64,000 nucleotides of DNA from DATAWK01 sp036267255 (GTDB lineage: Bacteria; Acidobacteriota; Terriglobia; Terriglobales; Acidobacteriaceae): NCBI GenBank assembly GCA_036267255.1, contig DATAWK010000043.1, positions 186,001 through 250,000 of the forward strand, read 5' to 3'. Position 1 is the first letter of the stretch. Each line of letters begins with the position of its first letter. Position numbers and translations under genes: made by a program. Below, in pieces: positions 8,589 through 19,791 of this stretch. The notes under the pieces were generated by a model. It saw nothing but the letters and a program-made list of their open reading frames with translations. It ran no database searches and was not told the origin of the DNA.

Positions 8589-9857
8589 ATGAACTGCCTA
8601 TCTACCCGCACCGCAGCGCCGGCGATCGTCGCGGCACTCTGTTTCCTGACGACCGTAGCCGGTTGCCAGTCGCACAATCGCCAAACAGCGCCTGATGGAG
8701 TGCAGCAACCCACATCCGGGTCGAGCACGAATCTGGGCCAGGGCCTGACCACGGTCACGCTCACCGATGCCTCTTTCGGCGGCATGAAGGCTGCCGAGAT
8801 CTCTGTCCCCAAAGGGTGGCGGGCACAGGGCCAGATGGCCACCCCCCCCTGCACCAACCTGCCGTCCTCCTCATCGGAGGCGATCTCGCCCGATGGCCAG
8901 AGCCAGATGAACGTGCTGCCGCCCTTCGGCTGGCGCTGGGGAATGGGCAGCCAAAATGGCGTCGGCTGCATTCCGCTTACCGGGCCTCTACCAGCCGCGG
9001 ACTTCCTGCAGAAATTCGCCGCAAGGCTCAAAGGAGTGCGAGTGGTCGGCCCCATGCCCTTTAGCGACGCATTCCGGAGCCGCGAGGAGAACTTCACGAA
9101 CAACGCCAACAGCCAAAACAGCCATCAGGCCCCCGCGTTTCGCTCCCGCCACACCGGAGATGTGGCCGCAATCCAGGCCGTCGATGCGACCGGGCACGAG
9201 ATGCGGCTGCGCGCCTGGGTAGAGTGTATGGAGCTGTACGGGCGCTGGCAAGGCGGCAACTGCTGGGCCATTGTCGATATCCTGCGCGCACCGAAAGGCC
9301 GGCTCAATGGGCTGGTGGCGCTGGTAGACAGCCGCCAGCTTGTGCGGGTACGGTTCACAGAGGAGTACCAGGCCGCCTTAGCGAACCGTCAACAGCAGAT
9401 CTCGAACAGACTGATGGACCAAGGCCGCCGCGACATGGAAGCCTCCGGCCAGAGGCTGGCCCAGGGGGCCCGTGACGCCGAGGCCGCCAGCCAGATGCAG
9501 CATAACGAATATCTCTCCAACATGGCAACGCAGCAAGCCAACCACGAAGCCAACATGCAACAGATGCAAAGCGCCACCAATAGCTCCATGCGCGCTACGC
9601 AGAACAGCATGAATGCCCGCTCCACCTCAGCCTCCGACATGGAAGACTACTCATTGAACCAGCAAACGGTCAGCGGCGCCAACGGCACCTACAAAACCTC
9701 CAGCCAGTATTCCAATGTCTGGTCCAGTCCAGTTGGGCCGGCAAACTCGGACGGGCGCACCTTCGGTTCCACGGACAATACCGTCGACCCGAACAGCGCA
9801 ACCGACAACACGTGGACCAAGGACACCAAAGTCCATGGCAACGGACAGCCCCAATAA
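8589..9857 (+). CDS. Conserved secreted lipoprotein of unknown function
   Basis: A 422-residue protein when started at the ATG at 8589, which opens a lipoprotein signal peptide ending in the lipobox TVAGC, followed by QSHN. The mature N-terminal half has a compact region (SFGGMKAAEISVPKGW, FGWRWGMGSQNGVG, MRLRAWVECMELYGRWQGG). The second half is rich in Gln, Asn, Met and Ala (AANRQQQIS to ATQNSMNARS), probably helical or coiled, then becomes Ser/Thr/Asn-rich and low-complexity to the end. The reading open from 8415 lacks any signal and is less likely. The protein should be lipid-anchored in the envelope. No family recognised. Confidence 0.8.
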   Translation: MNCLSTRTAAPAIVAALCFLTTVAGCQSHNRQTAPDGVQQPTSGSSTNLGQGLTTVTLTDASFGGMKAAEISVPKGWRAQGQMATPPCTNLPSSSSEAISPDGQSQMNVLPPFGWRWGMGSQNGVGCIPLTGPLPAADFLQKFAARLKGVRVVGPMPFSDAFRSREENFTNNANSQNSHQAPAFRSRHTGDVAAIQAVDATGHEMRLRAWVECMELYGRWQGGNCWAIVDILRAPKGRLNGLVALVDSRQLVRVRFTEEYQAALANRQQQISNRLMDQGRRDMEASGQRLAQGARDAEAASQMQHNEYLSNMATQQANHEANMQQMQSATNSSMRATQNSMNARSTSASDMEDYSLNQQTVSGANGTYKTSSQYSNVWSSPVGPANSDGRTFGSTDNTVDPNSATDNTWTKDTKVHGNGQPQ

Positions 9858-10004
9858 ACGCAGCGATGACCTGGAACGTCCGCTCTCGGAACCAACCCGG
9901 TAGCGGGAACCGGAATCGCACGATCCGGCGACTGGACCGAGCAGACAACGCCCATGACGACAAGACCGCAGTAGGCACATTCGATTGAATCAGGAGGCGA
10001 AGAG

Positions 10005-10271
10005 ATGTTCGAACTATTCAAACTCTTATGGGATGTGGTGGTGTTGCGCGATGCCGCCCGCAAGGGCCAGCTGATGAACTGGCGCGCATGGGTGTATGGG
10101 TTCGGCTTCGCATTGATCGAGTACGGCATCGCACTGCCCGCAGTCATGCTCTATGAAAAGCACCCGCAGTACAAACCTGTCTTCATCGCAGCCATGGTTC
10201 TCGTGGTGGTTAATTTTATTTGCATGATGTGGTGGGCATGGCGCTGGCGAGCGCGGCAATCTGCTCCGTAG
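10005..10271 (+). CDS. Small two-helix membrane protein, 88 residues
   Basis: The start has AGGAGG seven bases upstream. After a short amphipathic N-terminus with basic residues come two hydrophobic helices, around residues 28-48 (GFGFALIEYGIALPAVML) and 58-80 (VFIAAMVLVVVNFICMMWW), then a basic tail RWRARQ. It follows the lipoprotein on the same strand after about 150 bases. Probably an inner-membrane protein with both ends inside. Function unknown. Confidence 0.75.
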   Translation: MFELFKLLWDVVVLRDAARKGQLMNWRAWVYGFGFALIEYGIALPAVMLYEKHPQYKPVFIAAMVLVVVNFICMMWWAWRWRARQSAP

Positions 10272-10292
10272 AAGCCGGGCAAGCGGAATTAG

Positions 10293-10663
10293 CAAAACAC
10301 CGGATTTGAGATTCCCGACTTCGAGCAGGTCGACGAAGACTTCTACAAGGCCTATTTTCGGGAGGTTGAGATTGGCGCGTTTGACGCGGAAGCGCTTCCG
10401 GCCGGTTCAGGTTATGCGATGAAGGGATGTTCGGAGTCATTTTCCGACAAGCCGGTTATACGACAATTTGGAGGTCTCTGTGGGGAATCCAGCCGCAGTT
10501 TCAAAGCGGAAAGCATCTGTAAAGACTAGCCAAACTACAGGCAGAATTTCGTCGAAGCGCTAGCGCTGCCCTGGGTGCGATAGCTCGCCTCAAGAAGTTG
10601 GGGTTGATGCCAGCCACTCCATCGAGAGAGGGGAGAGTTCCGAGATTGCTACCAAAGGCGTAG
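10293..10663 (+). pseudogene. Degenerate coding stretch, family not recognised
   Basis: No intact gene lies between 10272 and 10648, but two frames look protein-like. The first (from 10293) reads FEIPDFEQVDEDFYKAYFRE and continues to PAGSGYAM. The second (from 10427, stop at 10661) reads FRQAGYTTIW, one internal stop, then LGAIARLKKLGLMP and PSREGRVPRLLPKA. The composition suggests a decayed gene broken by a frameshift and a nonsense codon. The end overlaps the 3' end of the neighbouring opposite-strand gene. It could also be chance. Confidence 0.3.
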
Positions 10664-11263
10664 AGCAATTCCAGTCATAAGGCGGAGATTGTTCTGCCGA
10701 TCATTGAGTCCGTTGGGAAGATGGGTGAGAAAGTAGTCCGCCTGGATAGGGCGAATGGCTAGATGGGACTTCCATCGAATATTCAATCCGCCACCGGCGA
10801 GCATAGCAAAGCTGTTCGCAGATCCGGTCGTACCCGGGATAACCGGGAAGGAAGAGTCGAAGCCATGCACGCCTCCGAAGAGCGCCTGCACAAACGGCGC
10901 ATACCGGCGACGAACCGGATAGGTGAAGCGCGGTCCCGCGGTAAAGGAGACAAGGGACAGTCCCTGGGGACCGCCATTGACGCTACCGGAGTGCTCTCCG
11001 GTGAGGTCTGCAACTGCGCTGAATCCGCGATCGACATAGAAGGCAACTTCGGCATCGCCGCCATTCATATTGAAGCAGCCGCACTGGGCCGGTCCTTGAT
11101 TGGCGCGCAGATAGCTGTAGCCAATCGAAACTTCAACAGGCGCAGCCACAGCCGCGGCCTTGTCTCCCTGGTAGGTGTAGGGAGACCGCCGCGGGCTTGA
11201 AGTGTTTTGTGCCGAAGCCGACAGCCAGGCGCAACAGAGAAACAGGAACCAGAAATTTCGCAT
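10649..11263 (-). CDS. Outer-membrane beta-barrel protein
   Basis: 204 residues with a signal peptide (MRNFWFLFLCCAWLSASAQ). The mature part alternates polar and hydrophobic residues as in an eight-stranded barrel: VEVSIGYSYLRANQG, AEVAFYVDRGFSAVADLTG, LVSFTAGPRFTYPV, APFVQALFGGVHG and ending in NLRLMTGIALRLW, with a terminal Trp after an aromatic girdle. It resembles the small OmpA/OmpW-like barrels of Acidobacteria. The gene starts 10 bases after the NHL-repeat gene and is surely co-transcribed with it. Role probably structural or for small-molecule passage; unknown in detail. Confidence 0.8.
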   Translation of the reverse strand: MRNFWFLFLCCAWLSASAQNTSSPRRSPYTYQGDKAAAVAAPVEVSIGYSYLRANQGPAQCGCFNMNGGDAEVAFYVDRGFSAVADLTGEHSGSVNGGPQGLSLVSFTAGPRFTYPVRRRYAPFVQALFGGVHGFDSSFPVIPGTTGSANSFAMLAGGGLNIRWKSHLAIRPIQADYFLTHLPNGLNDRQNNLRLMTGIALRLW

Positions 11264-11273
11264 GTGAACGCTC

Positions 11274-14200
11274 CTACTCCGCGATGGTCAGTGTGAGATG
11301 AACGGTCCGCGTGGTGACAGTGGTTCCTGAAGTTGCGGTCGCGGTGACGGTCACCGTGGTGACACCCGGAGGCGTCACATACGGTCCAAAGCCGCCGCCG
11401 CAGCCGGACAATCCGACAGCGAGCGCACCTGTCACCACCACCAGCAGGCAGAGTTGCATCCATCGCCGCTGCTTCTTCCCGCGCCTTCGTTTCTGCCCGA
11501 GCATTGCCCATCCGGCCAGGCTTCCCGGCCACCAGAAGGCCAGCGCCGGAAGGATAGGACTCAGCGGTGCAGGTGTCGCTTCGCTCCGCGCCTGCTGCAC
11601 ACTAGTCTGGAGTGCGAGTCCTACATTCACTGGATGGTTGTTGCCGGATAGCTGAACTGGATTCTGCGCAAAGACGCAGACTGCGTTCGCAGGCAGGTTC
11701 TGGCAGCTGAGCACGACCGAGGCGGTGTATCCGCCGGTCGGCGTCAGCGTCAGAGTCGTATTGCCTGTTTGTCCCTCTGAGATGCTGACCGCATTTGGAT
11801 TCGCCGTGATGGTGTAGCCAGCCAGCACGGCCGTGGTCACGGTCAACGTGAAGCCCTGCGAGGGAGTTGCGATCTCGTAGTCTGCATCCCCGGCGTAGCT
11901 TACCTCGATGCTGTGGATGCCGGGGGCAAGTGTTCCCGGCAACGTGAATTGCGCAATGCCGCCAGCAGACAAACTCGCGCTCGGCTGCAGAACGCCATCG
12001 ACTGTATACGTAATGTTGCCGGTCGGGACGCCGTTCGCTCCCGTCAGAGTCGCAGTCACAGTCACCGGCGTTCCGTAGACAACTGAGGTTCCTGGAGTCT
12101 CAGTCAGCGCGATGCTCGCGGCAAAGCCGAGGCCGGTGCCGCTCAGGCTCACCTGCTGCACGGCTCCTGTGACATTCAGATTGTTGTCCGTGATGTTCAC
12201 GGTGCCGGTCAGTGCGCCGTTCGCAACCGGCTCGAACTCCGCGCCCAGGTTGCATGCATCCCCGCTGTTGAGAGAGGTGGTGTCCGTGCAGCTCGTGGCT
12301 GCGCCATTCAGGTTAAAGTTGGTGGTCGCAGCGAGCGCGGTCAGAGCAAGAGGCTGATTGCCGATGTTGCGCAGCGTCACCGTCTGCTGTGGGCTGCTCT
12401 GGCCAACATTCGTAGTGGGGAAACTCAACGACTGCTGTGTCCGGTTTACGCCGATGACGCGGTTGTTGCCGTAGTCCACGATGTCGACGTTCCCGAAGCC
12501 ATCCACAGCCACGTCCACCGGGCCGTTCAGGGGGATGCCGCCGGGATTGTTAACCGGAAGCACGCTGACCGTGCCATCCGTCGCCACTTCCACCACGCGG
12601 TTGTTGCCGTAGTCCGCGATGTAGACATCTCCGGCTCCATCCGTGGCCAAACCCACAGGCTGATTGAGCGCCGCACCGCCCGGGCTGCCGACATTCAACA
12701 CACTCACTGCGCCACCCGGTGTCACCTTCACCACGCGGTTGTTGTCCGTGTCTCCGATGTAGACATTCCCGGCGTCGTCTACCGCGACGCCTGCGGGACC
12801 ACTCAGCGCAATACCACCGGGAGTCCCTACGTTCAACACGCCCGAGGCGCCATCCACCGTGACTTCAACGATGCGACCATTGCCGAAATCCGCGATATAG
12901 AGATCTCCGGCGCCATCCACTGCAAGGCCTACCGGAAAAGCTAGCGCCGTGCCGTCCGGGCTGCCCACATTCAATACACTGGCCGTGCCGTCCGGCGCTA
13001 CCTGCACGATGCGGTTATTGTTATAGTCCGCGATATCGATGTTCCCTGCTCCATCCACGGCGATGCCATCGGGTGTGTTCAGGCCAAGGCCGCCCGGAGT
13101 GCCGACCGGCAACACGCTGACCACGCCACTCACTGAAACCTCGACTACCCGGTTGTTTTGCGAATCCGCAATATAAGTGTTGCCGGCGCCATCCACAGCC
13201 GCGCCATAGGGCACGTTCAGAGGGACGCCCCCGGGGCTGCCGACATTCAACGTACTCTGCAGACCGGGCTCAAACACGCCCAGAGGACTAGTGCCGACGC
13301 CATGCACCAACGTCCGCGCCAGTACAGCGCCACTGACCGGGTCCAACACCTGCATCCCATCTGCGCGCACGCCGGGGAGCTTCGGCTGCAACGTTACCAG
13401 CACACTGCAGGTCTCCGGACTCGCACCGCCGCTGCATGTGGCAGCGCCCGTCTGCACGTCGGTGCCGTAAGTCATCTTGAAATTGGGCGTGTAGCTGCTG
13501 CCGCTGTAGCCCGACACTGTGTAGCTCATCGTGACCGGGTTCGCGGATGTTCTTACTGTGGTTTGCCCCAATGCCTGGGACGATGGCACCACCTCCACCA
13601 CCCGATTGTTTCCGGTATCCGGAATGTAGACATCGCCGGTCCCATCCACGGTTACCCCGTTCAGATCGTTGAGAGACGTACCATCGGGGCTGCCGACGTT
13701 CAGCACAACAGACGTGCCGCCTGGCAACATCTCCACCACCCGATTATTTACGGAGTCCGCGATGTAGATGCTTCCGGTCGCACTCACTGCCACGCCGAAA
13801 GGCTCGTTCAACGCCGTGCCACCAGGGGTGCCCACATTCAACACGGCCGCCGTGCCACCGGCCGTTACCTCTACGACCCGGTTATTGTTGGAGTCGGCGA
13901 TATATAGATCTCCGGCGCTGTCGAGCGCCACACCACAAGGGAAGGCCAGAGGCAGGCCGCCGGGGTTACCAGCGTTCACCACGCTCACCGTGCCACCGGC
14001 CGTCACCTCTACGACCCGGCTATTGTTGGAGTCGGCGATATACAGGTCTCCCGCACTATCCAACGCTATGCCTTGGGGAAAATTCAATGGCGTCCCGCCC
14101 GGGGCGCCGACATTGAGTACGTTCGCAGTGCCGCCGGCCGTGAACTCCACCACGCGGCTATTATTGGCATCCGCGATGTAGACATCCCCGGATTTGTCTA

Positions 14201-14564
14201 CTGCCACGCCCAAAGGAAAATTTAAGGCTTTCCCGCCAGGAGTGCCGACATTCAGTACATCTATCGTGCCGTTCGCCATCATTTCCACCACGCGGTTGTT
14301 ACCCGCGTCGGCGATATAAGTGTCTCCCTCACCGTCCACCGCTATATTGGCGGGGGTGTTCAGAGGGTTGCCCTCCGGACTGCCGACGTTCAACACACTC
14401 GCCGTATTGAACGTGGCGGTCTGAGCGCGAGCTGCAGGTGCAAGGCAGACCCAACCCGTCAATAGAAAGTACGCGGCCAGCAGAAAGCGATTGCGAGGGA
14501 TGGAAGCGATGATTACGCGAAAAGCGGAACGAGATGCAGGACTCTTATGGCTCAGCGTGTGCAT
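11274..14564 (-). CDS. Secreted NHL-repeat protein with two six-bladed propellers and a C-terminal anchor
   Basis: 1,096 residues from the ATG at 14564, which begins the signal sequence MHTLSHKSP... ending APAARAQ; the reading from 14636 adds 24 residues without function. I count twelve 45-46 residue NHL repeats of the form GVAVDxAGDxYIADxxNNRV. Six lie before and six after a spacer of about 105 residues, so two six-bladed beta-propellers are likely. Then come a choice-of-anchor D module (PTTNVGQSSPQQTVTLRNIG), an Ig-like module (GTPVTVTATLTGANGVPTG), a membrane helix (LCLLVVVTGALAVGLSGCGG) and a beta tail. It should be surface-exposed and bind protein or carbohydrate. It lies between katG and the barrel gene on one strand. 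Confidence 0.88.
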   Translation of the reverse strand: MHTLSHKSPASRSAFRVIIASIPRNRFLLAAYFLLTGWVCLAPAARAQTATFNTASVLNVGSPEGNPLNTPANIAVDGEGDTYIADAGNNRVVEMMANGTIDVLNVGTPGGKALNFPLGVAVDKSGDVYIADANNSRVVEFTAGGTANVLNVGAPGGTPLNFPQGIALDSAGDLYIADSNNSRVVEVTAGGTVSVVNAGNPGGLPLAFPCGVALDSAGDLYIADSNNNRVVEVTAGGTAAVLNVGTPGGTALNEPFGVAVSATGSIYIADSVNNRVVEMLPGGTSVVLNVGSPDGTSLNDLNGVTVDGTGDVYIPDTGNNRVVEVVPSSQALGQTTVRTSANPVTMSYTVSGYSGSSYTPNFKMTYGTDVQTGAATCSGGASPETCSVLVTLQPKLPGVRADGMQVLDPVSGAVLARTLVHGVGTSPLGVFEPGLQSTLNVGSPGGVPLNVPYGAAVDGAGNTYIADSQNNRVVEVSVSGVVSVLPVGTPGGLGLNTPDGIAVDGAGNIDIADYNNNRIVQVAPDGTASVLNVGSPDGTALAFPVGLAVDGAGDLYIADFGNGRIVEVTVDGASGVLNVGTPGGIALSGPAGVAVDDAGNVYIGDTDNNRVVKVTPGGAVSVLNVGSPGGAALNQPVGLATDGAGDVYIADYGNNRVVEVATDGTVSVLPVNNPGGIPLNGPVDVAVDGFGNVDIVDYGNNRVIGVNRTQQSLSFPTTNVGQSSPQQTVTLRNIGNQPLALTALAATTNFNLNGAATSCTDTTSLNSGDACNLGAEFEPVANGALTGTVNITDNNLNVTGAVQQVSLSGTGLGFAASIALTETPGTSVVYGTPVTVTATLTGANGVPTGNITYTVDGVLQPSASLSAGGIAQFTLPGTLAPGIHSIEVSYAGDADYEIATPSQGFTLTVTTAVLAGYTITANPNAVSISEGQTGNTTLTLTPTGGYTASVVLSCQNLPANAVCVFAQNPVQLSGNNHPVNVGLALQTSVQQARSEATPAPLSPILPALAFWWPGSLAGWAMLGQKRRRGKKQRRWMQLCLLVVVTGALAVGLSGCGGGFGPYVTPPGVTTVTVTATATSGTTVTTRTVHLTLTIAE

Positions 14565-14700
14565 GGGGGGATAGCGACCTCGACAGATCAAGAAGCAAAA
14601 CGTAAGAAAGCTACTTGAAGGAAGTGTACCCTCCAAAAAAGCCTCTACAACTCGGAGCCTTTTTGGCGATTATGTGCATGCCCAAAGTGGGAACTACTCG

Positions 14701-14743
14701 AACCTCGACCTAGTCCGGGATAACCCGGTGTCAGGTCGAGGTT
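14701..14743. repeat. Nested hairpin between katG and the NHL gene
   Basis: Outer arms AACCTCGACC (14701-14710) and GGTCGAGGTT (14734-14743) pair over ten bases, and an inner pair CCGGG/CCCGG (14715-14719, 14724-14728) closes a four-base loop. It lies 36 bases after the katG stop on the minus strand but lacks a U-run, so it may end or stabilise the katG mRNA. Confidence 0.6.
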
Positions 14744-14778
14744 GAGTGGCGTAAGTCTCTGAGCCTTACCTTCCTAGA

Positions 14779-17046
<2,268 letters not shown>

Positions 17047-17352
17047 GCTTTCTCTCCTTTTAGCTGTTTAAGTCCAACTATTGCGTCTGAAACTCAGGCA
17101 TCAAGTCTGAAACCCAAGCATCGATCAACGCGTGTTCGTCTTCATGACATTGAATGAAATGTCAGCTTCTCAATGGGTTGTCGGTCCTGTACGTACATCA
17201 ACCACGTCCGCCATGATCCCCTGCACCCCTCATCAGCCGTCATTTCTTTCAGCCGAGTGACAAAATATGGCAGAACTGGCCCCGTTCGTTGCGACCACGT
17301 TCCCGTTTATCCCGACCCAAGGAATGTAGCATCATGGAGAACGATAGCTCCA

Positions 17353-17389
17353 ATACATAGTCCCTATCCCGAGTATAGGCATCACCTAT
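17353..17389. promoter_or_regulatory. Probable OxyR operator
   Basis: The pattern ATAC-N7-CTAT-N7-ATAG-N7-CTAT matches the OxyR consensus ATAG-N7-CTAT-N7-ATAG-N7-CTAT at 15 of 16 defined bases with exact 11-base periodicity. It lies 307 bases before the katG start and touches the start codon (17388) of a truncated oxyR-like gene on the other strand, the usual place for combined katG control and oxyR autoregulation. Confidence 0.8.
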
Positions 17390-17537
17390 GGAGCTTCACC
17401 AGCTACGTTATGTCTGCGCTATCGCGGAAACAGGCAGTTTCAGCCGCGCTGCGGAGGACTGCGAGTTTGTCGAGCCGGTCGAGATATACGCGCTCGCGTC
17501 AAACAAATCTCCTGGGAGAGAGAATTGCCCTCGATAA
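17388..17537 (+). pseudogene. Truncated LysR-family (OxyR-like) regulator
   Basis: The ATG opens MELHQLRYVCAIAETGSFSR followed by AAEDC, the hallmark first helix and helix-turn-helix entry of OxyR/LysR regulators. After about 25 residues homology stops, where SQPSLSQQ would be expected, and the frame ends at 17535. A full gene has about 300 codons. The break coincides with the left edge of the dispersed repeat that follows. The position divergent from katG and the adjacent OxyR site support an original oxyR. Confidence 0.75.
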
Positions 17538-17692
17538 GCCCAAATTGTTAGCGGAATGTACTACTCGGAGATTCTCTGGAACAGCGAGCATCAGTCAATT
17601 CGCCGCATAATATTTGCAGTATTTGGATTGTTTTAGTTTGAGCGAATCGGAGCGGCAGACTGTCTGGCGGTGGATGGAGGCTTTAGCGAACC
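17470..17692 (+). repeat. Dispersed repeat, left part (copy 1)
   Basis: From CAAATCTC (about 17504) to GCGAACC (17692) this matches 63261-63447, including GAGATTCTCT, ATTTGGATTGTTTT and GACTGTCTGGCGGTGGATGG at equal spacing. The left edge is uncertain (17470-17504). Both copies contain a short ORF in the same place (17556-17636 here), probably not functional. The rest of this copy resumes at 18588. Confidence 0.75.
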
Positions 17693-17778
17693 GCGCGCAG
17701 CGGGTGATCCTGAGGCACACGCTGCTCCAGTGATACATAGCTGAACATCCCCTCCTGAACCCGCTCGTCTCCGCGCAT
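17683..17778 (-). mobile_element. N-terminal fragment of an IS5-type transposase
   Basis: On the minus strand from the ATG at 17778 the peptide begins MRGDERVQEGMFSYVSLEQ and continues RVPQDHPLRAVR before a stop. This is the conserved opening of a family of IS5/IS4-like DDE transposases. Only 31 residues remain of several hundred. It abuts the dispersed repeat. Confidence 0.6.
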
Positions 17779-17889
17779 ATACCTCTTAGACGAATGCCAT
17801 ACGGTTTCCGTCGCAGATGTGCAACGCGGAGCCTCATTGCAAGTGGGCCTGCCAGTGCCGGTCGCCCTGGAAGTGGCAGACCAGTGCTC

Positions 17890-18336
17890 CTACCCCTGGG
17901 GCAACGAGCCGATGTCAACGCGCCCTTCGAGACGCTGGAACTTCCACACCCCGTCTTCTTTTACGATGATGTCCTCGTGATGTCCCGCCATGCCGATCGC
18001 CGGTCGTCCATCGGGAGAACAGCTCAGCATGGTCCACATGACCGACGCTGTCGCGCGGGCTCCATTTAGACGAATCGCCGGGCTCGAAATGATGTGGCGA
18101 ACTGGCGCGGTCCGAGGCTGCACGAGTTTTTCAATCAACGCACGGATTGCTGGCCTGCCGGTCGCCTGCCCGGCGGGACCAAGATCGAGCTGTCCACTGA
18201 TGGCGAACAGCTCCGCATAGGCGTCGTAATCGGCGTGGTCGAGATATTGTGCGTACGCAGTGAACAGATGCCGGATCTCTTCCATATCCTCCATCCTTTG
18301 AACTCTCTCTTCGATTGTGATTCGCTCATTCTGCAT
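17890..18336 (-). CDS. NTF2-like / SnoaL-type protein
   Basis: 148 residues from the ATG at 18336, chosen because GAGGG lies eight bases upstream; an ATG at 18354 has no ribosome site. The fold signature is clear: MEDMEEIRHLFTAYAQYLD helix, DYDAYAELFAISGQLDLG, PAIRALIEKLVQP, VRHIISSPAIRLNG, ATASVMWTMLS, HHEDIIVKEDGVWKFQRLEG. These match the SnoaL_4 group of cone-shaped proteins, which includes ring-modifying enzymes and uncharacterised members. No reaction can be assigned. The gene sits between two halves of a dispersed repeat and beside an IS fragment, so it may have arrived by insertion. Confidence 0.8.
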   Translation of the reverse strand: MQNERITIEERVQRMEDMEEIRHLFTAYAQYLDHADYDAYAELFAISGQLDLGPAGQATGRPAIRALIEKLVQPRTAPVRHIISSPAIRLNGARATASVMWTMLSCSPDGRPAIGMAGHHEDIIVKEDGVWKFQRLEGRVDIGSLPQG

Positions 18337-18587
18337 TTGTCGTGACCCTCGCATGTGGAGTAGTGGACAGTTAACCGCAGCTCGCGCGCACGGCGGTGGA
18401 AGGTACAGCGAACGGTCGCGCTGTATAGGGAAGTTGGGCTCTGACTGTCTTGGGGGCCCGCGAAGGAAGGAGATCAGCTCGCGGTTGCTAGTTATTGCTA
18501 GGATAGCACGCTCATCGGTGAGTGAAAGTGTCGCTTGATGCGCGCGGCGGGGAGCGTCTCACAAACGGCGCCTATTTCAACAGGTTC

Positions 18588-18838
18588 CTAGACCTGAATT
18601 CCCTGCTAACAGGGAAATTTACAGGGAAATTCTCGATTTTGGCTTGATAACTCGTGACCAAGACCGGCGTATGCCCTGAATTTAGGAGACTTTAACTCCT
18701 GAGGGCCATTTTGACCAAGCAATTTAACAGGGAATAATTATCGCGGGAACACGGAAATCCGATTCCCTGTTCCCGCCTAATTGACTGTAAGCGTCGTACC
18801 CGAGTTTCTAGCTTTTGAAATGTGAAAAACGCGGGACA
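18588..18838 (+). repeat. Dispersed repeat, right part (copy 1)
   Basis: Matches 63452-63706. Both begin with CTAGACCTGAATTCCCTGCT, contain several CAGGGAA/TTCCCTG motifs in both orientations, and end near GCGGGACAC (here) or CCGGGCACG (63 kb). The remaining bases of 18337-19077 hold nothing I recognise. Confidence 0.8.
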
Positions 18839-19077
18839 CTCTAATGGGGAGTCCATGGCATACGATATGCCATGGGTTGTTGCGTTCGCGGGCTTGCATG
18901 AGATCAAAAGACCTGCACGACGTGCGGAGATGAAGACCGCGAGTGTGCCGGCGTGTCTGCTGCCTTTCACTTCCATTTTCTAAATATTCATCGCTATACC
19001 GAGAACATTGCATTTCGGAACTGATCTCTTATGCTGCAGCCACAGCGCCGTAATTCGGGAAGCAGTACAATTTGCGG

Positions 19078-19791
19078 CTACACAGGCGGCGCAGCCGATC
19101 CGTCCGACCACTTACCAACCGGTATCATGAACATAGTCAGAGGTTCCGGCGCGCCCTGATACGTCGGGGCCAGAATGACAGGGGAACCCGGCTGACCAGC
19201 GCCCCAATCCACTTTGAGTGGGGTATAAAACATCAGGTGAGGAATCCAGTGGCCCACGGAATCGTTAAGATATCCTTCCTTCGACATCATGTAGCACATT
19301 GCCCCAGGCTCCAGCATCGGTAACTGCTTCTTATCCAATGCAGCTTTGATACTCTGCATTATTTCGGCTTTGGATTGCCCGGCCAGCACCAGCTCTGTCC
19401 TTTTGTAGTCCATGGGCAGGATGGATCGCGCCGCCTGTGGATTGAAGCAGATCGGACCCCGCATTTTCGGGTTCCAGAACTGCGGGGAATCGAACGCCGA
19501 CATCCAGGACCGCTCGACGACACATACGAAGCCGTTCTTGCCTTCAACCGCGGTCATGTAGCCATGGGGTCCGAGAACGAGGACCTTGGCATCTTTGGAA
19601 ATGGCTTCAGGCGCCGCGCTTCGCGCCATTGCGATTTCTGCATCACGGTCCGCCATCAAGTATTGAGATAGAGGCGCCATGCTCGGATACGCCATTTTGT
19701 GGCTCTGTCCTGGAGCGTTCCCTCCCACACTTAGGATCAGGAGCGAGCCTACAAACACCCACACTTTACGCAATCTGCCATTCCATCTCAT
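19078..19791 (-). CDS. Secreted protein of unknown function
   Basis: 237 residues. The N-terminus is a signal peptide (RLRKVWVFVGSLLILSVGG, cleavage near NAPGQS). The mature protein has a helix DRDAEIAMARSAAPEAIS, then KVLVLGPHGYMTAVEGKNGF and CVVERSW, PQFWNPKMRGPICFNPQAAR, EIMQSIKAALDKKQLP, and a Trp/Pro-rich end (VGHWIPHLMFYTPLKVDWG). Cysteines in FVCVVE, PICFNP and AMCYMM could form disulfides. It resembles uncharacterised acidobacterial exported proteins. No enzymatic motif seen. A 50-base element upstream is shared with TonB receptor 1. Confidence 0.75.
   Translation of the reverse strand: MRWNGRLRKVWVFVGSLLILSVGGNAPGQSHKMAYPSMAPLSQYLMADRDAEIAMARSAAPEAISKDAKVLVLGPHGYMTAVEGKNGFVCVVERSWMSAFDSPQFWNPKMRGPICFNPQAARSILPMDYKRTELVLAGQSKAEIMQSIKAALDKKQLPMLEPGAMCYMMSKEGYLNDSVGHWIPHLMFYTPLKVDWGAGQPGSPVILAPTYQGAPEPLTMFMIPVGKWSDGSAAPPV

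Noticed and set aside
13158..13907. Repetitive plus-strand frame in the NHL region and the periodic DNA pattern that resembles an array
   Set aside because: The period of about 138 bases equals one NHL repeat in the coding strand, with no spacer/repeat structure of a CRISPR.
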